The position numbers and the translations under genes are program-made. This document shows positions 53,924 to 62,517 of a DNA stretch of 64,000 nucleotides, in pieces. The notes beneath the pieces are model-generated. The model worked only from the letters and a program-made list of their open reading frames with translations, was not told where the DNA came from and did no database searches. The stretch is from CAVONB01 sp963697205 (GTDB taxonomy: Bacteria > Pseudomonadota > Alphaproteobacteria > Rhizobiales > Hyphomicrobiaceae). The stretch spans positions 1 to 64,000 of the forward strand of contig CAVONB010000003.1 of the NCBI GenBank assembly GCA_963697205.1. Reading direction: 5' to 3'. Within the stretch, counting starts at the first letter, position 1. Every line of letters starts with the position of its first letter.

Positions 53924-54735
53924 GACGCGCCTTTTGCGTGGAGGGTGGGAAAGTCGCTGCCAGTGAGCAGCGGATCGAAGAAGCGGGCCAGGGCGGCGGC
54001 GGTGGCCTCGGGCGCATCGACGGTCGGCCAGTGGCTGGCGTCGTCGAAGTGCTCTTCGGGCACGTGACCGGCGGCTAGCCAGGCAATGCTTGAATCCGGC
54101 GTGTTGGCGCGCGACCAGTAGTAGAGTTTCGGCACGGCGGCGCTTTTCAGCGCCTGGCCCGGGTCGTCGGCGACGCTGATGCGCTTTGCGTCGCGGCCCA
54201 GGCGCCACATGGCTTCGGCGTCCGCGATCGTCAGCGCGGCGTGGTAGCGGCGCAGAATGGGCGTGGTGGTGGCGCGCTGCCAGATTGCGTCGAGCATAGC
54301 GGACTTGAAGGATCGGGCGGCGTCGTGCTCTGCGGCCTTGCCGGAGAAGTAAGCGTCGTCTGCGGTCAGATTGCCCTCAATAGAGAAGATGCCGGCGCAG
54401 CGGTCGAGAAGATCAGCGGCCTCGACGGCGATGCACGAGGCGAGGGAGTGGCCGACGAGGCCGACCGGCCAGCCGGCATAGGCGCACTCGATCCGCTGGG
54501 CGAGCCAGCGCGCGTGCTCGGCGATGGTGCTCGCATCGGGATTGGCCGGCGAGGCGCCGAAGCCCAGCAGGTCGAACGCGACGAGGCGATAGCGGCGGAC
54601 GAGAGGCGTATCGAACAGCGGCGTGAACATCGTGCCGTTGTCGGCGAAGCCGGGCAGCAGGACGAGAACGGGCGCATCGGCTGGACCGGCCTCGCGCACA
54701 AGCGCACCGTCGAGGATGCGGATCGAGTGTGCCAT
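53920..54735 (-). CDS. Alpha/beta hydrolase embedded in gcv operon
   Basis: 271 residues from the ATG at 54735, which overlaps the gcvPA stop (TGATG), and ending with a stop that overlaps the gcvPB start. Alpha/beta hydrolase with LLPGFADNGTMF (oxyanion hole), FDLLGFGASPANP, the elbow GHSLASCIA (nucleophile Ser), an acid near WSRANTPD and His in FDDASHWPT. The elbow lacks the typical second Gly (GHSLA instead of GxSxG). Substrate unknown. Tight coupling between the two P-protein halves suggests co-production with the glycine cleavage system, but no biochemical role is known. Confidence 0.88.
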   Translation of the reverse strand: MAHSIRILDGALVREAGPADAPVLVLLPGFADNGTMFTPLFDTPLVRRYRLVAFDLLGFGASPANPDASTIAEHARWLAQRIECAYAGWPVGLVGHSLASCIAVEAADLLDRCAGIFSIEGNLTADDAYFSGKAAEHDAARSFKSAMLDAIWQRATTTPILRRYHAALTIADAEAMWRLGRDAKRISVADDPGQALKSAAVPKLYYWSRANTPDSSIAWLAAGHVPEEHFDDASHWPTVDAPEATAAALARFFDPLLTGSDFPTLHAKGAS

Positions 54736-56089
54736 CACGGCAGCACCTTGGCCAATGCGGCAGCGAAGCGGGCGCGATCGTCGTCGGTGTTGATCTCGGT
54801 GGAGGCGACGACGATCAGGTCGCGCACGCTGCGGCTCGTCAGGCAGTAGGCGCGACGACGGGCACACCGCCGAGCACGCCCTTGTCGGCGAGACGGTTGA
54901 TCCGGTGTTCTGCGCGTCGCGGGCACGCGGATGGTGAACTCGTTGAAGATAGGCCGGCGTCAGGACCTCGACACCGCGAACGCGGACGAGACGGTCGGCG
55001 AGATCGCAGGCGTTGGCGTGGTTGATCGCTGCAAGTCGCCGCACACCGGCCTCGCCCAGCAGGGTCAGGTGGATGGAGAACGCGAGCGCGCACAGACCGG
55101 AATTGGTGCAGATGTTGCTCGTCGCCTTCTCGCGGCGGATATGCTGCTCGCGTGTCGACAGGGTCAGCACGTAGCCGCGCGCGACCTTCGGCATCGACGG
55201 TCTCGCCGCACAGGCGTCCGGGCATCTGGCGCACGAACTTCTCGCGCGTGGCAAAGAGGCCGACATAGGGGCCGCCGAAGTTCAGGCCGTTGCCGACCGA
55301 CTGGCCTTCGGCGGCGACGATGTCGGCGCCCATTTCGCCTGGAGACGCCAGCGCACCGAGCGACACGATCTCGGTGACGACGGCGACGAGCAGGGCGCCG
55401 GCGGCGTGGGCGGCGGCCGGCGATCGGGGCGAGATCGGTCACGCCGCCGTAGAAGCTCGGATACTGTACGACGACGCAGCTCGTGTCGGCGTCGATGGCG
55501 GCGACGATGTCCTCGCTGGAGGTGACGTCGGGGGGGAGTGCGTGACATCGACGAGCCGCCGTGGTGGGCCAGCGTTTCGACCACCTCGCGGTACTGCGGG
55601 TGCAGGCCGCCGGAGAGGACGGCCTTGCTTGCGCCGGGTGATGCGATGCGCCATCAGAACGGCTTCGGCGGTCGCCGTGGAGCCGTCGTACATGGACGCG
55701 TTAGCGACCTCCATGCCGGTCAGCAGGGCGACCTGGGTCTGGAACTCGAACAGCACCTGCAGCGTGCCCTGACTGATCTCGGGCTGGTAGGGCGTGTAGC
55801 TGGTCAGGAACTCGGAGCGCTGGATCAAGTGATCGACGGTGGCGGGGACGTGGTGCTTGTAGGCGCCGGCCCCGACGAAGAAAGGCACGCTGCCGGCGGG
55901 TACATTGCGCTGTGCCAGCCGGGTCAGCTCCCGCTCGACCTCCAACTCGCCCTTGGCGTTGGGCAGATCCGGCAGTTCGGCGAGGCGCTTGTCGGGGGGA
56001 ACGTCGGCGAACAGCTCGTCGATCGTGGCAACGCCGATGGCGTCGAGCATCGCTCGGCGGTCGGCGGGCTCAAGGGGGAGGTAGCGCAT
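54735..56089 (-). pseudogene. gcvPA: Glycine dehydrogenase (decarboxylating) subunit 1, multiply frameshifted
   Basis: Homology to GcvPA is continuous from the ATG at 56089 (MRYLPLEPADRRAMLDAIG) to the stop at 54735 (LIVVASTEINTDDDRARFA), but in changing frames. Blocks: FFVGAGAYKHHVP, FLTSYTPYQPEISQGTLQ, FEFQTQVALLTGMEVANAS, then (other frames) AVLSGGLHPQYREVVETLA, LPPDVTSSEDIVAAID, VVVQYPSFYGGVTDL, LNFGGPYVGLFATREKFVRQ, TLSTREQHIRREKATSNI, FNEFTIRVP and INRLADKGVLGGVPVV. About eight frame changes, near 55635, 55565, 55530, 55425, 55188, 54950, 54900 and 54845. The first is removed by deleting one A in CGCAAGC. No large deletion is seen. Either recent decay or sequencing indels; the rest of the operon being intact favours the latter. 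Confidence 0.88.
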
Positions 56090-56105
56090 CGGCTGGCGAT
56101 CCTTG

Positions 56106-56582
56106 TCAGGCAAACCGCGGGGGCAGGGTTTCGATCACCACTTCGCAGCGCACCGTATTGGCGATGAAGCATTCCGCGTGCGACTTGTGATGCAGCGCGG
56201 CGATGTCCTCGGCGGTCGGCTGCTTGTCGCCGGAAAAAAGCACGTCCGGACTGAGCGCGATTGTCGAGATCCAGGTCTTGCCGGCCTCGTTCTTGCCCAT
56301 CGTCGCCTTGACGCTGTCGCGGTACTCGTCGATGCGGAAACCGGCGCGTGCGGCGAAGTCCAGGAAGAAGAGCATGTGGCAGGCCGAGAGCGAGGCGACC
56401 AGTGCCTCCTCGGGATCGACGGCGTCGGTGCGCGACAACGGCAGGCGGACGACGGAGGGCGAGGAGGAGGCCGGGACGGTGATGCCGTCGAACTGCCATT
56501 CGTGGGCGCGGCTGTATCTGCGATCGAGGAATGGCTGTTCGCCGCGGCGCCAGACGACGACGGCGTCGAAACCTTCAGACAT
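56106..56582 (-). CDS. OsmC family protein
   Basis: 158 residues from the ATG at 56582. OsmC/Ohr-type peroxide-reducing fold with both redox cysteines: Cys68 in LVASLSACHMLFFL and Cys138 in KSHAECFIANTV. It should reduce organic hydroperoxides, probably with dihydrolipoyl proteins as electron donors, as shown for OsmC/Ohr members. That donor link is notable because the gene lies between gcvH (a lipoyl protein) and gcvPA. Spacing to gcvH is 28 bp and to gcvPA 16 bp, so it belongs to the gcv operon. Confidence 0.9.
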   Translation of the reverse strand: MSEGFDAVVVWRRGEQPFLDRRYSRAHEWQFDGITVPASSSPSVVRLPLSRTDAVDPEEALVASLSACHMLFFLDFAARAGFRIDEYRDSVKATMGKNEAGKTWISTIALSPDVLFSGDKQPTAEDIAALHHKSHAECFIANTVRCEVVIETLPPRFA

Positions 56583-56610
56583 GGTGGTTCCTTTTCACGG
56601 GGCTACGGGC

Positions 56611-56988
56611 TCACGCCTGCTCGGCGGCGAACGTGTCGTAAGCGGCGCGATCCATCAGTGCGGCGAGCTCGGCGGGGTTCGATATCTTCACCTTGAAGAA
56701 CCAGCCGGCGCCTTCGGCGTCCTCGTTGATGATGGCGGGATTGTCGGCCAGCGCGCCGTTGGCCTCGATCACCTCGCCCGTGACGGGGGCGTAAACGTCG
56801 CTGGCGGCTTTGACGCTTTCGACGACAGCGCAGGCCTCGCCCGCCTTCACCTGCCGGCCGACTTCGGGCGCTTCGGCAAATACGACGTCGCCGAGCTGCT
56901 CGGCGGCGTGCCGGGTGATGCCGATGGTCGCGACGTCGCCGTCGACAAAGACGTACTCGTGGTCCTTGGAAAAGTGCTGGCTGGCCAT
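56611..56988 (-). CDS. gcvH: Glycine cleavage system H protein
   Basis: 125 residues from the ATG at 56988 (GGGAACAGAAGC leader). Carries the lipoyl group on Lys60 (VVESVKAASDVYAP). Shuttles the aminomethyl group from the P-protein to GcvT. Other family residues: HEYVFVDGDVATIGITRHA, LGDVVFAEAPEVG, GEVIEANGALADNPAIIN. Full length. It lies 79 bp after gcvT and 28 bp before the OsmC gene. Confidence 0.96.
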   Translation of the reverse strand: MASQHFSKDHEYVFVDGDVATIGITRHAAEQLGDVVFAEAPEVGRQVKAGEACAVVESVKAASDVYAPVTGEVIEANGALADNPAIINEDAEGAGWFFKVKISNPAELAALMDRAAYDTFAAEQA

Positions 56989-57067
56989 GCTTCTGTTCCC
57001 TCCGGGAGCGGGGACGACGTCCCTCGCGGCTTATGATCTAGTGCGGCGTGCGAGGCGCCTTGCAGGT

Positions 57068-58228
57068 TCATTTTGGCTTGCGATGGTAACGGTGGGGCAC
57101 GAACGGCAAGGGGGCGACGCGCGCGGGCAAGGGCTTGCCGCGGACCATCAGTTGGACGGGCGTTCCCGGGCTTGCGTGCGCGGCGGTGACGTAGCCCATC
57201 GCGATCGGCGTATCGACGGAGGGGCCGAAACCACCGGAGGTGACTGTGCCGATGGCCGTGCCATCGCTGGCGAGGATTTGGGTGCCTTCGCGGGCGGGCG
57301 CGCGGCCTTCGGGTTTTATACCGACGCGCTTGCGTGCGGGGCCTTGCGTCAATTCCCCAAGGATCCGCTGGTCACCGGGAAAGCCACCCGTCTCGCGTCG
57401 CCGTTTCTGAATGGACCAGGCCAAATCCGCCTCGATCGGCGACGTGGTCTCGTCGATGTCGTGGCCATAGAGGCAGAGGCCCGCTTCCAGGCGCAGGGAG
57501 TCGCGTGCACCCAAGCCGACGGGCATCACACGCGCATCCCGGCACAGCGTGCTCCAGACGAGCGGTGCGTCCGTTCTGCCGACGGCGATCTCGAAGCCGT
57601 CCTCACCGGTATATCCGGCGCGCGAGACCTGCACGCGCTTGCCGTAGAGGCGGGCCTCGAGCGTGGTCATGAAAGCCATCGCGGTGGTCTCGGGGCAGGC
57701 TTCTGCCAGCACCGCGGCCGCCGCCGGTCCTTGAAGCGCGATCAGTCCGCTGTAGCCGAAGCCCGTCTCCAAGCGGACACCGCGCGGAAGGCGGCCGGAG
57801 ATGCGGGCGTAGTCGGCGTCCTTGCGCGCGGCGTTGACGACGAGCGACAGCCAGCCGCCAAGATTGGGATCGGCGGGTCGGGCGACCATCAAGTCGTCGA
57901 AGATGCCACCATCGTCGGTTAGCAATTGCGTGTAGCGCTGCTGGCCGGGCTTCAGGCCGGCTACGTCGGCGGGCACAAGGGCCTCCAGGGCGCGCGCGAC
58001 GGTGTCGTGCTCGCCGTCCTCGGCGACGAGGGAGGCCTGTCCCATGTGACTGACGTCGAACAGCCCGGCCTTCTCGCGCGTCCAGACATGCTCCTTCAGG
58101 ACGCCCATCGGGTACTGCACGGGCATGTCGTAGCCTGCGAACGGCACCATCTTGGCGCCAGCGGCGACGTGGAGATCGTGAAGGGGGGTGCGCTTCAGTG
58201 GCGCTGGATCTTGGGCTTTCGCGCTCAT
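57068..58228 (-). CDS. gcvT: Aminomethyltransferase (glycine cleavage T protein)
   Basis: 386 residues from the ATG at 58228. Transfers the methylene carbon from aminomethyl-lipoyl-GcvH to tetrahydrofolate, releasing ammonia. Conserved: KMVPFAGYDMPVQYP, GLFDVSHMGQ, LQGPAAAAVL, SRAGYTGEDGFEI (catalytic Asp/Glu-rich folate region), GLGARDSLRLEAGLCLYGHD and VTSGGFGPS. Full length and unbroken. First gene of the operon, immediately downstream of the tandem glycine riboswitch. Confidence 0.96.
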   Translation of the reverse strand: MSAKAQDPAPLKRTPLHDLHVAAGAKMVPFAGYDMPVQYPMGVLKEHVWTREKAGLFDVSHMGQASLVAEDGEHDTVARALEALVPADVAGLKPGQQRYTQLLTDDGGIFDDLMVARPADPNLGGWLSLVVNAARKDADYARISGRLPRGVRLETGFGYSGLIALQGPAAAAVLAEACPETTAMAFMTTLEARLYGKRVQVSRAGYTGEDGFEIAVGRTDAPLVWSTLCRDARVMPVGLGARDSLRLEAGLCLYGHDIDETTSPIEADLAWSIQKRRRETGGFPGDQRILGELTQGPARKRVGIKPEGRAPAREGTQILASDGTAIGTVTSGGFGPSVDTPIAMGYVTAAHASPGTPVQLMVRGKPLPARVAPLPFVPHRYHRKPK

Positions 58229-58289
58229 GGGACGTCCCTTGCGACAGGTGTTAAGCCCTTGCCCCACGCGCCGAGCGATGCGTGAAACG

Positions 58290-58520
58290 CGAGCCCCCTC
58301 TGTCTCGGGACCTGAGAGATTCGGCCGTTCCCCCGACCGTTGCACGGCCGGATGCGCACCTTATCCCCTTCGGTGGATCGAGCGGCTCACCGCCACGACC
58401 ACTTTCCAGAGCGTCATCAGTCCACGGTCCTTTTGCCTGAGAGTTTCCGGGGCGGTTGCTCCTTCGGCGCCGGTCAACTGGACAGACCGGTCTCTTCCGC
58501 AGACGTCGCGTGACCCACAA
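58290..58520 (-). promoter_or_regulatory. Tandem glycine riboswitch (gcvT leader)
   Basis: Read on the minus strand from about 58520. Aptamer 1 has GCGGAAGAGACCGG, GCGCCGAAGGAGCAA and AAACTCTCAGGCAAAAGGAC. Aptamer 2 has CACCGAAGGGGATAAGG and AATCTCTCAGGTCCCGAGAC followed by AGAGGGGG. These are the paired conserved cores of the two glycine aptamers. The element ends about 60 bases upstream of the gcvT ATG, so glycine binding should switch on the whole operon. It is the only strong riboswitch seen in the window. Confidence 0.93.
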
Positions 58521-58613
58521 GGTATGGGGGCTCGGCAGGTCCGTGTCAATGAGACGCGCCTGAAGCGAGGGTCGATTTGATGCGGTTGGGTGGTGGGGAT
58601 CGCGGCTGTGACG

Positions 58614-59255
58614 TTAGCCGGCGCCGGGGACGTTGCGATCGAAGCCGACGAAGACCTCGAATTCGCCGGGGCGGGCGCCCTCGGGCACGGCGAAGGTCAC
58701 GGTCCGGACGGCGGAGAAATAGCCGATCGGCTTGTCGGGTGCGACATCGACGGCGACGGTCAACTGGTCGGCGGCGATCTTTTCGCGCTTGGCATCGGTG
58801 ACATAAACGTTGACCGGCAGGGCGATGTTGCCCGCCTGGCCTTTCGGGCCGAGCAGGACGCGGCCGGAGAAGCCGTATTTGACGGTGACTTGGTTGCCGC
58901 TGACCTGGCATTCGCGGGCGGTCTTGGTGATCTCGCCGCGGTGACGAATGGCTAGACCATCACCGGCGCGGCCGGCCTCGTAGATCGTCAGGTTATTGTC
59001 GCGAGACCAGACCTGGAAGCGGGGGCACCCGTGCGAAATGCCGGTTTCGGTGCTGCCGGTGGTGCCGGCGTCGGCCTTGGCGGCCTGGAGCAGCTGATCT
59101 TCCGATACCGAGGCAACCTGCCCGCTGGACGATTTTTGGCCACCGAACACGCTGCCGCCGATCCCGGAGGTGAGCGAGGAGAGCCCGCATCCCGAAACCA
59201 GGGTGGCAAGAGCACCAAGCCCGACGCAAGCGATCGCAGCGCGGGCCGTCAGCAT
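58614..59255 (-). CDS. Putative lipoprotein of unknown function
   Basis: 213 residues from the ATG at 59255 (the frame is open further but not protein-like). Lipoprotein signal peptide with lipobox LVSGC (Cys at about residue 23), so it is anchored in the outer or inner membrane. The mature part has a Ser/Gly-rich start, then CPRFQVWSRDNNLTIY, IRHRGEITKTARECQV and YGFSGRVLLGPKGQAG. It ends VTFAVPEGARPGEFEVFVGFD, a beta-rich domain resembling uncharacterised lipoproteins of Hyphomicrobiales. Three conserved-looking cysteines besides the lipobox could form disulfides. No function assigned. Divergent from ispH. Confidence 0.82.
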   Translation of the reverse strand: MLTARAAIACVGLGALATLVSGCGLSSLTSGIGGSVFGGQKSSSGQVASVSEDQLLQAAKADAGTTGSTETGISHGCPRFQVWSRDNNLTIYEAGRAGDGLAIRHRGEITKTARECQVSGNQVTVKYGFSGRVLLGPKGQAGNIALPVNVYVTDAKREKIAADQLTVAVDVAPDKPIGYFSAVRTVTFAVPEGARPGEFEVFVGFDRNVPGAG

Positions 59256-59442
59256 GCAAGAGTGCGTCACGTCGTCCCTACCTGCAGTTGCCGATCCGCA
59301 TACCCCACCCGGAACGGCTATCCCCCTAGGCCTCTGAGAGAGGCATCCTGTAGACTGCGACTCGACTGTAGCACTGCACGAGCGCAACAGCCAACGCAGA
59401 CAGATTGCCGCGAACCGCGTTACCAAGGGTTTCGACAACCTC

Positions 59443-60430
59443 ATGACCGTCGTCACGACCGACTCCGGCTCCTCCGGGCTGCCGCCCCTCACGATCCTGC
59501 TCGCAGCTCCGCGCGGCTTTTGTGCCGGCGTCGACCGGGCCATCCAGATCGTCGAGCTTGCGCTCGAGAAATACGGGCCGCCCGTCTACGTACGCCACGA
59601 GATCGTTCACAACCGATTCGTGGTCGAACTCACTGCGGGCAAAAGGCGCCATTTTTGTGGAAGAGCTGGACGAGATCCCGCAAACCTCCCAGCCTGTGAT
59701 ATTTTCGGCACATGGCGTGGCCAAGGCCGTGCCCGAAGCCGCCAAGGCCCGCAACCTGTTCGTGCTCGATGCGACGTGTCCGCTGGTTTTCAAGGTGCAT
59801 ATCGAGGCCAAGCGGCTGCACGACCGGGGGACGGAGATCGTGCTGATCGGTCACGCCGGGCATCCGGAGGTGATCGGCACGATGGGGCAGCTGCCGCCGG
59901 GTGCGGTGAGGCTGATCGAGACGGTCGAGGATGCGCGCGCGTTCCAGCCCAGGGATCCCGCCCGGCTGTCCTATGTGACGCAAACGACGCTTTCGGTCGA
60001 CGATACCGCGGAGATCGTCGCTGTGCTCAAGGCACGGTTTCCAGCCATCGCCGGACCCGCGAAGGAAGACATCTGCTATGCCACGACCAATCGGCAGGCC
60101 GCGGTGAAGGCGATCGCGCCACGCATCGACAGGCTGATCGTCGTCGGCGCGCCCAACAGCTCCAACTCGCTGCGGCTCGTTGAAGTCGGTGAGCGCGGTG
60201 GGGCAGGGCATGCGATGCTGATCCAGCGGGCCGCAGACATCCCGTGGTCGTCCTTCGAGGGCGTTGCCACGATCGGGATCACGGCGGGGGCTTCGGCGCC
60301 GGAAGTGCTGGTCAACGAGATCATCGACGCGTTTCGTCAGCGATTCAGCGTGACCGTGGACGTCGTGACGACGGCCGTCGAGCGCATCGCCTTCAACGTG
60401 CCGCGGGAGTTGCGCGCGGCGGCGGAATAA
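59443..60430 (+). CDS. ispH: 4-hydroxy-3-methylbut-2-enyl diphosphate reductase (one frameshift)
   Basis: Last step of the MEP isoprenoid pathway, making IPP and DMAPP with a [4Fe-4S] cluster. From the ATG at 59443: LTILLAAPRGFCAGVDRAI (first cluster Cys), VYVRHEIVHNRFVV, then a frame change at about 59627. Deleting one A from GTCGAACTC gives VVDSLRAKGAIFVEELDEIP. Next come VIFSAHGVAK, DATCPLV (second Cys), ICYATTNRQ (third Cys), GAPNSSNSLRL and TAGASAPEVLVNEII. Joined length about 325 residues, normal. The enzyme is essential, so the break is probably an error in the sequence. Followed by thrB and rnhA in a conserved order. Confidence 0.94.
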
Positions 60431-60497
60431 GCGTCGGGCGGCGCGACGGCGGGCGCGTGCGGACGCGAACGGCAACCAGGGAAACGGCAGGCGGGCG

Positions 60498-61469
60498 ATG
60501 GCTGTCTACACGGAGGTCACCGACGAGGAGCTGACGGCCTTCATCGCCAGCTACGACGTGGGCGAGTTGATGTCCTGTAAGGGCATCGCGGAGGGTGTCG
60601 AGAACACCAACTTCCTCTTACACACGTCGAAGGGGCCGTTCATTCTCACGCTGTACGAAAAGCGGGTGAACCCGGCGGATTTGCCGTTCTTTCTTGGTCT
60701 GATGGAGCATCTGGCGGCGGCGGGGATCAACTGCCCTTTGCCGGTGCACGATCGGGACGGCCGTGTGCTGCGCACGCTGGCGGGACGGCCGGCGGCGATG
60801 GTGACGTTCCTGGAAGGCTTCTGGCTGCGTCAGCCCGCGCCCCATCACTGCCGGGCGGTGGGGGAGGCGCTGGCGCGACTGCATATGGCGGGGCGCGCAT
60901 TTGCGATGCGTCGGCCGAATGCGCTGGGCCTTGCCGGCTGGCGGCCACTTTTCGAACAGTTCGCGGACCGTGCTGATGAGATCAAGAGCGGGCTTCACGG
61001 CGTGATCGCGAACGAGCTCGATCATCTGGAGCGGCATTGGCCGGCGACGTTGCCGGACGGGATCATCCATGCGGACCTGTTTCCCGACAACGTGTTCTTC
61101 CTGCACGACGCGCTCTCCGGCTTGATCGACTTCTATTTCGCCTGCAACGACAGGCTGGCCTACGACCTCACCGTTTCGCTCAACGCCTGGTGCTTCGACG
61201 CCGACGGCGGTTTTCAACGCGATAAGGGTGCAGCGATGATTGCGGGCTATGAGAGCGTTCGTGCGCTGTCGGAGGCGGAGCGGGAAGCGCTACCGCTGCT
61301 GGCACGAGGTGCTGCGCTGCGGTTCCTGCTGACGCGCGCGTTCGACTGGCTCAACACTCCGAAGTCCGCGCTGGTCAAGCCGCACGATCCGCTGGTGTTC
61401 CTCGACAGGCTCGCGTTCCACCAGCGGGCGACCAGCATGGCCGCGTACGGCGGTGAGGAGACGCTATGA
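60498..61469 (+). CDS. thrB: Homoserine kinase (type II)
   Basis: 323 residues from the ATG at 60498. Phosphorylates homoserine for threonine synthesis; this is the APH-fold ThrB found in alphaproteobacteria and pseudomonads, not the GHMP type. Motifs: GVENTNFLLHTSKGPFILTLYEK (ATP lysine region), ALARLHMAG, the catalytic loop IIHADLFPDNVFF (D-x4-N) and GLIDFYFACNDRLAYDLTV (DFG-like Asp). Stop overlaps the rnhA start by ATGA. The ispH-thrB-rnhA order is conserved in Hyphomicrobiales. Confidence 0.95.
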   Translation: MAVYTEVTDEELTAFIASYDVGELMSCKGIAEGVENTNFLLHTSKGPFILTLYEKRVNPADLPFFLGLMEHLAAAGINCPLPVHDRDGRVLRTLAGRPAAMVTFLEGFWLRQPAPHHCRAVGEALARLHMAGRAFAMRRPNALGLAGWRPLFEQFADRADEIKSGLHGVIANELDHLERHWPATLPDGIIHADLFPDNVFFLHDALSGLIDFYFACNDRLAYDLTVSLNAWCFDADGGFQRDKGAAMIAGYESVRALSEAEREALPLLARGAALRFLLTRAFDWLNTPKSALVKPHDPLVFLDRLAFHQRATSMAAYGGEETL

Positions 61470-61924
61470 GCGTCGCAGTCAAGCAGCCGATCGTCATCTT
61501 TACGGACGGCGCGTGCTCGGGAAATCCGGGGCCGGGCGGCTGGGGCGCCATCCTGATGTGGGGCGATCACCGCAAGGAGATCAATGGCGGCGAGGCGGAG
61601 ACGACGAACAATCGCATGGAGCTGACCGCGGCGATCATGGCGCTGGAGGCCCTGAAGGGCGAGCGCCGGGACGTGGAGTTGCACAGCGACAGTAACTACA
61701 TGCGCGACGGGATCACGAAATGGATCCACGGCTGGAAGCGCAACGGCTGGAAGACGGCCGACAAGAAGCCAGTCAAGAACGTCGAACTGTGGCAGCGCCT
61801 CGACGCCGCACGCCAGAAGCACGCAGTCGACTGGCACTGGGTCAAGGGCCACGACGGGCACCCCGAAAACGAGCGCGCCGACGAGTTGGCCCGTGAGGGG
61901 ATGGCGCCCTTCAAGAAGCGGTAA
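61466..61924 (+). CDS. rnhA: Ribonuclease HI
   Basis: 152 residues. Degrades the RNA strand of RNA-DNA hybrids. The catalytic carboxylates are visible: Asp in IFTDGACSGNPGPGGW, Glu in NNRMELTAAIMAL, Asp in ELHSDSNYM and the Asp of NERADELARE, with the flexible-loop His in KGHDGHPENE. Length and start match the family (E. coli 155). Translationally coupled to thrB through the ATGA overlap. Confidence 0.96.
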   Translation: MSVAVKQPIVIFTDGACSGNPGPGGWGAILMWGDHRKEINGGEAETTNNRMELTAAIMALEALKGERRDVELHSDSNYMRDGITKWIHGWKRNGWKTADKKPVKNVELWQRLDAARQKHAVDWHWVKGHDGHPENERADELAREGMAPFKKR

Positions 61925-62093
61925 CGTCGCCGTTATCGGGTGGTCCGATCCGAAAACCTACATGTTGCCGGGCTTCCAGGCGCTTTTTAGTGAACGCGCC
62001 AGAAGCCGTTTGGTTCGGCCATCACGCCCGCCGTCGCGGGTTTGTGATTTCCGCGTGTGGCTGCTGTCACACTCAGTTGAGCGCTCCGGATGC

Positions 62094-62206
62094 CTTCGTG
62101 ATTTCCATTTTTGGCCTGGCGAACTTAATTTTTATTCATCGGCGGACGGGAAATGCGGACGCCGAAAGGCAAAAAGCAAAACATCAAAATCGGAGATCAG
62201 ATCATG
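62094..62206 (+). repeat. Leader repeat, copy 1 (upstream of peptide gene A1)
   Basis: Closely matches 62810-62921. The last 70 bases (from TTCATCGGCGGACGGG) differ at only about four bases plus one indel, and the earlier part (CTTCGTGATTTCCA) is more diverged. Probably promoter and 5' leader of the peptide genes; ends with CGGAGAT ribosome-binding site and the ATG. Confidence 0.8.
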
Positions 62207-62338
62207 AAGAGCCTTATCGCAGCACTGGTCCTTTCCATCGGCTTCGGCACTGTCGCACACGCCGCTGGCTACCATACCCAGAGCAACGGCGCGCTGCCGA
62301 CGTGGGCGGCCGACGCGTTCGAACCCAAGGGCAGCTGA
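62204..62338 (+). CDS. Secreted micropeptide A1 (44 aa)
   Basis: A 44-residue pre-peptide with ATG at 62204 and CGGAGAT six to seven bases upstream. Signal peptide MKSLIAALVLSIGFGTVAHA, cleavage expected before AGYHTQ. Mature peptide about 24 residues: AGYHTQSNGALPTWAAD then AFEPKGS. It shares the P-x-W-[AV]-[AV]-x-A-F core with the four other peptides in this array and is 912 bp from its near-twin A2. No cysteines. Function unknown; no homolog or toxin/bacteriocin motif recognised. Possible secreted signal, antimicrobial or structural peptide. Below the usual annotation length limit. Confidence 0.8.
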   Translation: MKSLIAALVLSIGFGTVAHAAGYHTQSNGALPTWAADAFEPKGS

Positions 62339-62394
62339 ACATTCTGACCGTACGCACGGATCACATCAAAAACACGATCAATGGAGATGACATC

Positions 62395-62517
62395 ATGAAA
62401 TCGCTTATCGCCGCCCTAGCCCTCGCCATCACGTTCGGTGCTTCCGCGCAGGCGGCCACCAGCATCAACGGCAATGCGCCGGACTGGGTCGTGAAGGCCT
62501 TCAGCCAGTCGGAGTGA
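62395..62517 (+). CDS. Secreted micropeptide B1 (40 aa)
   Basis: 40 residues with ATG at 62395 and ATGGAGATGACATC as ribosome-binding region. Signal peptide MKSLIAALALAITFGASAQA; mature peptide ATSINGNAPDWVVKAFSQSE (20 residues). Identical to B2 at 63307-63429 except one residue (Ser to Ala near the end). 56 bp downstream of A1, so co-transcribed; a strong terminator follows at 62565. Neutral to slightly acidic, one Trp, could form a short amphipathic helix from PDWVVKAF. Function unknown. Confidence 0.82.
   Translation: MKSLIAALALAITFGASAQAATSINGNAPDWVVKAFSQSE

Noticed and set aside
54735..56089. Programmed frameshifting in gcvPA
   Set aside because: About eight shifts at unrelated sites, none with a slippery heptamer and downstream structure that I could recognise. 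Random indels are more likely.
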